Below are positions 60,357 through 64,000 of a stretch of 64,000 nt of DNA, one piece after another. The DNA comes from Oscillospiraceae bacterium. GTDB taxonomy: Bacteria > Bacillota_A > Clostridia > Oscillospirales > Ruminococcaceae. The notes beneath the pieces are model-generated. The model made no database searches. It saw nothing but the letters and a program-made list of their open reading frames with translations, and had not been told where the DNA came from. The position numbers and the translations under genes were made by a program. The stretch lies in NCBI GenBank assembly GCA_017829075.1, contig JAGAJA010000061.1, forward strand, positions 1-64,000. Reading direction: 5' to 3'. How positions within the stretch are numbered: the first letter of the stretch is position 1; each line of letters begins with the position of its first letter.

Positions 60357-61553
60357 TCAGACCTCCTTAACTGTAACATCGGAGTTTATCCCTACAATGT
60401 CTACACGGTGTATTCCATGCGCTTTTGCGTAGGCTTCCGCTTCCTCGGCGGAGCTGCACAGGGAATTGAACACGGTAAAGCCCGCGTCGATAAGCTCCTT
60501 GCAATGGTTCAGCCCGGAGATCTCGCACCCGCTCTCGCTGTAAACAAGTACGTCAGCAGGCTTTGTGAGCGGCGCGTCAACGCTTCTGAGGAATACCTTT
60601 GCCGCCGCTTCAACGTTTACTGCGAAACCTACTGCCGCCGCATTCCTTCCGAAATCACCAAGCAGGGTGTCATAGCGTCCGCCGGAAAGCACCGGCTGTC
60701 CATAACCCTCAACATAGCCGCGGAACAGAATTCCAGTGTAATAGTTTTTCTTATGAGCAAGACCCAGATCAACCTTGATCTTACCTGAATATCCCATGGA
60801 ACAGAGCGCTTCGTAAATTCCGTGCAGATAGCTGAGTTTTTCTTTGAGCTGATCGTTATACATATACTTTTCGGCTTCGGTAAATACCTCAGACTCTCCG
60901 AACAGGGACGGAAGCGCTTTGCAGGCTTCCGCAGCCGCGCCGTCAATGCCGGACAGGACTTCGTTTAATGCCGGATAATTCTTGCTCTCGATCAGAGAAT
61001 GTATGAGTTCTGCCTGTTCCTCTGGGAGGTTGAGATCGTCAACCACCGTGCGGAATATTCCGCTTTCGCCTATTTCCAGACGGAAATCCTCATCACAGGT
61101 GAAAAGAGCCTGCGCCGCAAGGGAAAGAGCCTCGTAATCAGCCGCAGTCTTTTCTCCGCCAAGTATCTCAATACCGCTCTGAGTAAATTCATCGTCACGT
61201 CCGCTGTTTTTCGGATTTACCATGAAAATGCTCTGGTTATAGTACAGCTTCAGCGGCAGGCTTTCGGCGCGAAGCCGGGTCGCTGCAAGTCTTGCTATCG
61301 GCATTGTATTATCCGGGCGGAGTACCATAAGCCGGTTCTTTCCGTCAACCAGCTTGTACATAGTTTCCTGCGGGAAATAACGTACCTTTCCATTAAATAC
61401 ATCATAGAACTCCAGACCGGGGGTCAATACCTCGGAGTAGCCGTATGCCGTGAATATCTTTCTAAGCCGCTCCTGAATGCTGCGCTTTGCAAAGCACTCG
61501 TCAAACAGCAGGTCTCGCGTCCCCTCCGGGGTAAGTAAATCGTATCTCTTCAA
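60357..61553 (-). CDS. hisZ: ATP phosphoribosyltransferase regulatory subunit
   Basis: 398 residues resembling the catalytic core of histidyl-tRNA synthetase (TPEGTRDLLFDECFAKRS, LRPDNTMPIAR, then LGLAHKKNYYTGILFRGYVE) but without the tRNA-binding features. It forms an octamer with short HisG and senses histidine. First gene of the his operon. Confidence 0.94.
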   Translation of the reverse strand: MKRYDLLTPEGTRDLLFDECFAKRSIQERLRKIFTAYGYSEVLTPGLEFYDVFNGKVRYFPQETMYKLVDGKNRLMVLRPDNTMPIARLAATRLRAESLPLKLYYNQSIFMVNPKNSGRDDEFTQSGIEILGGEKTAADYEALSLAAQALFTCDEDFRLEIGESGIFRTVVDDLNLPEEQAELIHSLIESKNYPALNEVLSGIDGAAAEACKALPSLFGESEVFTEAEKYMYNDQLKEKLSYLHGIYEALCSMGYSGKIKVDLGLAHKKNYYTGILFRGYVEGYGQPVLSGGRYDTLLGDFGRNAAAVGFAVNVEAAAKVFLRSVDAPLTKPADVLVYSESGCEISGLNHCKELIDAGFTVFNSLCSSAEEAEAYAKAHGIHRVDIVGINSDVTVKEV

Positions 61554-61572
61554 AATCCTTTTCCCTCCGCTT

Positions 61573-61642
61573 TAGTGTAGTAATGTGCTACTACACTACC
61601 ATGTTACATAATTATAATACCACAACCGAGCCATATTGTCAA
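61573..61642 (-). promoter_or_regulatory. his operon promoter and downstream palindrome
   Basis: Reverse-strand TTGACA (61642-61637), 17-nt spacer, TATTAT (61619-61614). In the short leader a perfect 10-bp inverted repeat TAGTGTAGTA / TACTACACTA (61573-61582, 61589-61598) lies about 20 bases before hisZ. It could be an operator for a TrpR-like his repressor or a leader hairpin. There is no room for a T-box. Confidence 0.7.
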
Positions 61643-61742
61643 GAAGCGGGAATTTTTTTGGCAGTATGCACAGCTTCTTTCAACAATGCGGCACTGGCTT
61701 GGCGCAAATAGTTAATACAATCACGCCAAACCATGCAGAAAA

Positions 61743-64000
61743 TCACATATCAAACAGCGACATCTGCGCCGAAACCGGGATATCTCCGAAAACGCCCATT
61801 TCACGCATTTTGTCCATAACGGTGCTGTTAAGACCGCTCTGCTGCTGGATATCGTCAATACACATATAGCTGCCCGCGTCAATGACTTCTTTCAGCTTGA
61901 ACGCAGCGTTAGATCCGCAGCCGGCAATTGCAAGGTACGGCAGACGCAGCTTTCCGTCCTCGATAGTGTAGGTCGCTGCTCCGGATTTCTTTGCGTCCAC
62001 CGGGAGAACACCTATTCCACGGGACATCATTTCGTTGATGAGCATAAGTGCGTCAAGCGTACCCTTCTCCTTTATTCCGGGATTGGAGATAGCCTGAAGC
62101 TCCTTGATACGCGCCTTTACCGCGTCCTTTCCACGAAGAACCACATCTACCTCAATGTTTTCAGTGTGCTTTGTGAGGGTTGCTGCGTAGAACTCGCAGG
62201 GCTTGTTTATCTTGAACCAGCAGAGTTTTACCGCCGCCGTTACATAAGCCGCCGCGTGAGCCTTCGGGAACATATATTTTATCTTCTTACAGCTTTCAAC
62301 ATACCAGTCCGGAACATTATTGTCCTTGAATGCCTGATAAATAGTATCATCAAACAGCTTCAAAGCGTTGCCCTTTCGGGTTATCTCCATTATCTTGAAC
62401 GCAAGACCCGGCTCAACGCCCTTGTGCATGAGATAAACCATGATGTTGTCACGCGTTCCGATAACCTCGGAAATTGTGCAGGTGCCGTTCTTGATAAGAT
62501 CCTGCGCATTGCCTAGCCATACGTCTGTACCGTGCGACAGACCGGATATCTGGAGCAGGTCGGAGAAGTTCCTCGGCTGAGCGTCCTGAAGCATCTGCAT
62601 CGCAAAGCCTGTGCCGAACTCCGGAATACCTAATGTGCCGCACTTTACGCCGATTTCCTCGGGAGTTACCCCCAGAGGTTCGGTGGAAATGAACAGGTCG
62701 TAAATATCACGGTCGGTGGTTGGAACATCGGCTATTTTCATGCCGGTCATGTCCTCAAGGTGCTTGTACAGTGTCGGCACATCGTGTCCCAGCTCGTCAA
62801 GCTTCAGTATCGTGTCATGCAGCGCATGGAAGTCGAAGTGGGTCGTTATCATGTCGCTGTCTGTTTTGTCTGCCGGGTGCTGAACCGGAGTGAAGTCGTA
62901 CACCTCGTAATTATTCGGCACAACGACCATTCCGCCGGGGTGCTGTGAGGTAGTCCTCTTTACGCCGGTGCAGCCGATGGCAAGACGCTCCATTTCCGCG
63001 TTGTTGAATTCGATACCGCGTTCCTCGCAGTACTTCTTTACAAAGCCGTATGCGGTCTTGTCCTGAACCGCGGAGATAGTACCCGCCTTGAACACGTGAT
63101 CCTTACCGAACAATTCTTCTGTGTAGCGGTGTACCTTGCCCTGAACCTCGCCGGAGAAGTTAAGGTCGATATCAGGGGCTTTGTCGCCCTTGAAGCCGAG
63201 GAACGTTTCAAACGGGATATCGTGACCGTCCCGGATCATGTCAATATCGCAGTGCGGACACTTTTTCGGCGGCAGGTCAAAGCCAGAACCAACTGAGCCG
63301 TCCGTCACGAATTCATTCCAGCGGCATTTGGGACAGCGGTAATGCGGCGCAAGAGGATTTACCTCGGAGATACCGGACATTATCGCAACGAAGGACGAAC
63401 CTACTGAACCACGGGAGCCTACCAGATAGCCATTGTCCTCGGAGAATTTTACCAGCTTCTGGGCGATCATGTACAGCACCGAGAAGCCGTATTTGATGAT
63501 AGCGTCAAGCTCTTTCTGGAGCCGCGCAGAAACTATCTCCGGGATCTTGTCCTCATAGCCGTACCAGTTCATTGCCCTTGTCCAGCAGAGGTTCTGCAAT
63601 TCCTCCTCCGCGCCCTCAATGGACGGAGTGTAAGTTCCTTTCGGGATAGGACGTATATCCTCCACCATATCTGCAATGGCGTTCGGATTTGTGATAACGA
63701 CCTCTTTCGCCTTTTCCTCGCCGAGATATCTGAATTCCTTCAGCATTTCATCTGTGGTACGCAGATACAGCGGAGCCTGATTGTCAGCGTCCTTGAAGCC
63801 CTGACCCGCCTGTAAGATCTTACGGAAAATACCGTCCTCTTCATTCATGAAATGAACGTCGCAGGTGGCAACAACCGGCTTGTTCAGCTTTTCACCGAGC
63901 TTCACAATACGCATATTGAGATGCCGCAGTCCCTCGTCATCGGGTACTCTTCCCTCCCGGACAAGGAATTCATTGTTTGCAATGGGCTGTATCTCAAGAT
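61743..64000 (-). CDS. polC: DNA polymerase III alpha subunit, PolC type (C-terminal part, runs off window)
   Basis: 752 residues are present; the frame stays open to the window edge, so the N-terminal OB, exonuclease and PHP parts lie outside. Visible: the end of the PHP domain (VVATCDVHF), GSRGSVGSS, a Cys4 zinc finger (CPKC ... CPHC), the palm motif with catalytic aspartates [19 protein letters not shown], and the PolC-specific FPKAHAAAY, ending in [14 protein letters not shown]. This is the leading-strand replicase of low-GC Gram-positives. It ends 189 bases from hisZ, which is transcribed the same way from its own promoter. Confidence 0.96.
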   Translation of the reverse strand, partial: LEIQPIANNEFLVREGRVPDDEGLRHLNMRIVKLGEKLNKPVVATCDVHFMNEEDGIFRKILQAGQGFKDADNQAPLYLRTTDEMLKEFRYLGEEKAKEVVITNPNAIADMVEDIRPIPKGTYTPSIEGAEEELQNLCWTRAMNWYGYEDKIPEIVSARLQKELDAIIKYGFSVLYMIAQKLVKFSEDNGYLVGSRGSVGSSFVAIMSGISEVNPLAPHYRCPKCRWNEFVTDGSVGSGFDLPPKKCPHCDIDMIRDGHDIPFETFLGFKGDKAPDIDLNFSGEVQGKVHRYTEELFGKDHVFKAGTISAVQDKTAYGFVKKYCEERGIEFNNAEMERLAIGCTGVKRTTSQHPGGMVVVPNNYEVYDFTPVQHPADKTDSDMITTHFDFHALHDTILKLDELGHDVPTLYKHLEDMTGMKIADVPTTDRDIYDLFISTEPLGVTPEEIGVKCGTLGIPEFGTGFAMQMLQDAQPRNFSDLLQISGLSHGTDVWLGNAQDLIKNGTCTISEVIGTRDNIMVYLMHKGVEPGLAFKIMEITRKGNALKLFDDTIYQAFKDNNVPDWYVESCKKIKYMFPKAHAAAYVTAAVKLCWFKINKPCEFYAATLTKHTENIEVDVVLRGKDAVKARIKELQAISNPGIKEKGTLDALMLINEMMSRGIGVLPVDAKKSGAATYTIEDGKLRLPYLAIAGCGSNAAFKLKEVIDAGSYMCIDDIQQQSGLNSTVMDKMREMGVFGDIPVSAQMSLFDM

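Noticed and set aside
61554..61742. T-box leader for the his operon
   Set aside because: The leader between promoter and hisZ is under 60 bases and lacks the T-box sequence; a DNA operator is more likely.

Overview
The window looks like a chromosomal contig of a low-to-moderate-GC, spore-forming anaerobic Firmicute, most likely a gut Clostridia of the Oscillospiraceae/Ruminococcaceae type. The grounds are a SpoIVB sporulation protease, a PolC-type replicative polymerase, a short HisG paired with HisZ, strong GGAGG ribosome sites, many TTGACA-N17-TATAAT promoters, and several Clostridia-type families. The species cannot be named from sequence alone.

Layout. 1-0.8 kb: remnant of an insertion sequence that cut a gene. 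0.8-8.0 kb: a reverse regulator-like gene, then a zinc-ribbon protein with a long Pro/Gln repeat, a very large exported protein and a lipoprotein. 8.0-8.7 kb: gene-free, hairpin-rich DNA. 8.7-34 kb: ordinary chromosomal genes (spoIVB, an XRE regulator with a membrane partner, nitrilase / tubulin-like / transglutaminase cluster, DHH phosphoesterase, thymidylate kinase, DUF2156, DJ-1, 5-formyl-THF cyclo-ligase, MltG, U32 peptidase, zinc-ribbon membrane protein, GH3 glycosidase, deoC-deoB, Mrp ATPase, TauE exporter). 33.6-35.2 kb: an unusual XRE-phosphotransferase-DUF2087 fusion. 35.4-37.0 kb: a two-gene iscS-iscU operon.

37.3-45.9 kb is the most unusual part. It is a compact AT-richer island bounded by ~90-bp imperfect direct repeats that each carry a tyrosine-recombinase-type core, next to a Xer-like recombinase gene (46.0-47.0 kb). 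Inside are a divergent repressor with four operator repeats, a hairpin-rich non-coding block, a small ssDNA-binding-like protein, a run of tiny single-membrane-span coat-like proteins, a large secreted protein with glycine-rich linkers and a C-terminal anchor, further membrane proteins, and a rolling-circle Rep (Rep_trans-like) fragment. I read it as an inovirus (filamentous phage) prophage in a Gram-positive host, integrated at a dif-like Xer site. It appears defective: no Zot/pI assembly ATPase is found, and the Rep gene lacks its 5' part exactly where an upstream membrane-protein gene is cut, as expected from one internal deletion.

47-50 kb holds glgA, a tRNA-Arg and class II aldolase. 50-61.7 kb is one long reverse-strand histidine operon (hisZ-G-D-B-H-A-F-I-E) with unrelated genes set between the his genes (epimerase, GNAT, two Nudix, DUF4253, RdgB/HAM1-like, sigma-like membrane protein). 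It is driven from a promoter with a downstream palindrome near 61.6 kb. A second copy of the dif-like core lies between hisA and hisH. The window ends inside polC.
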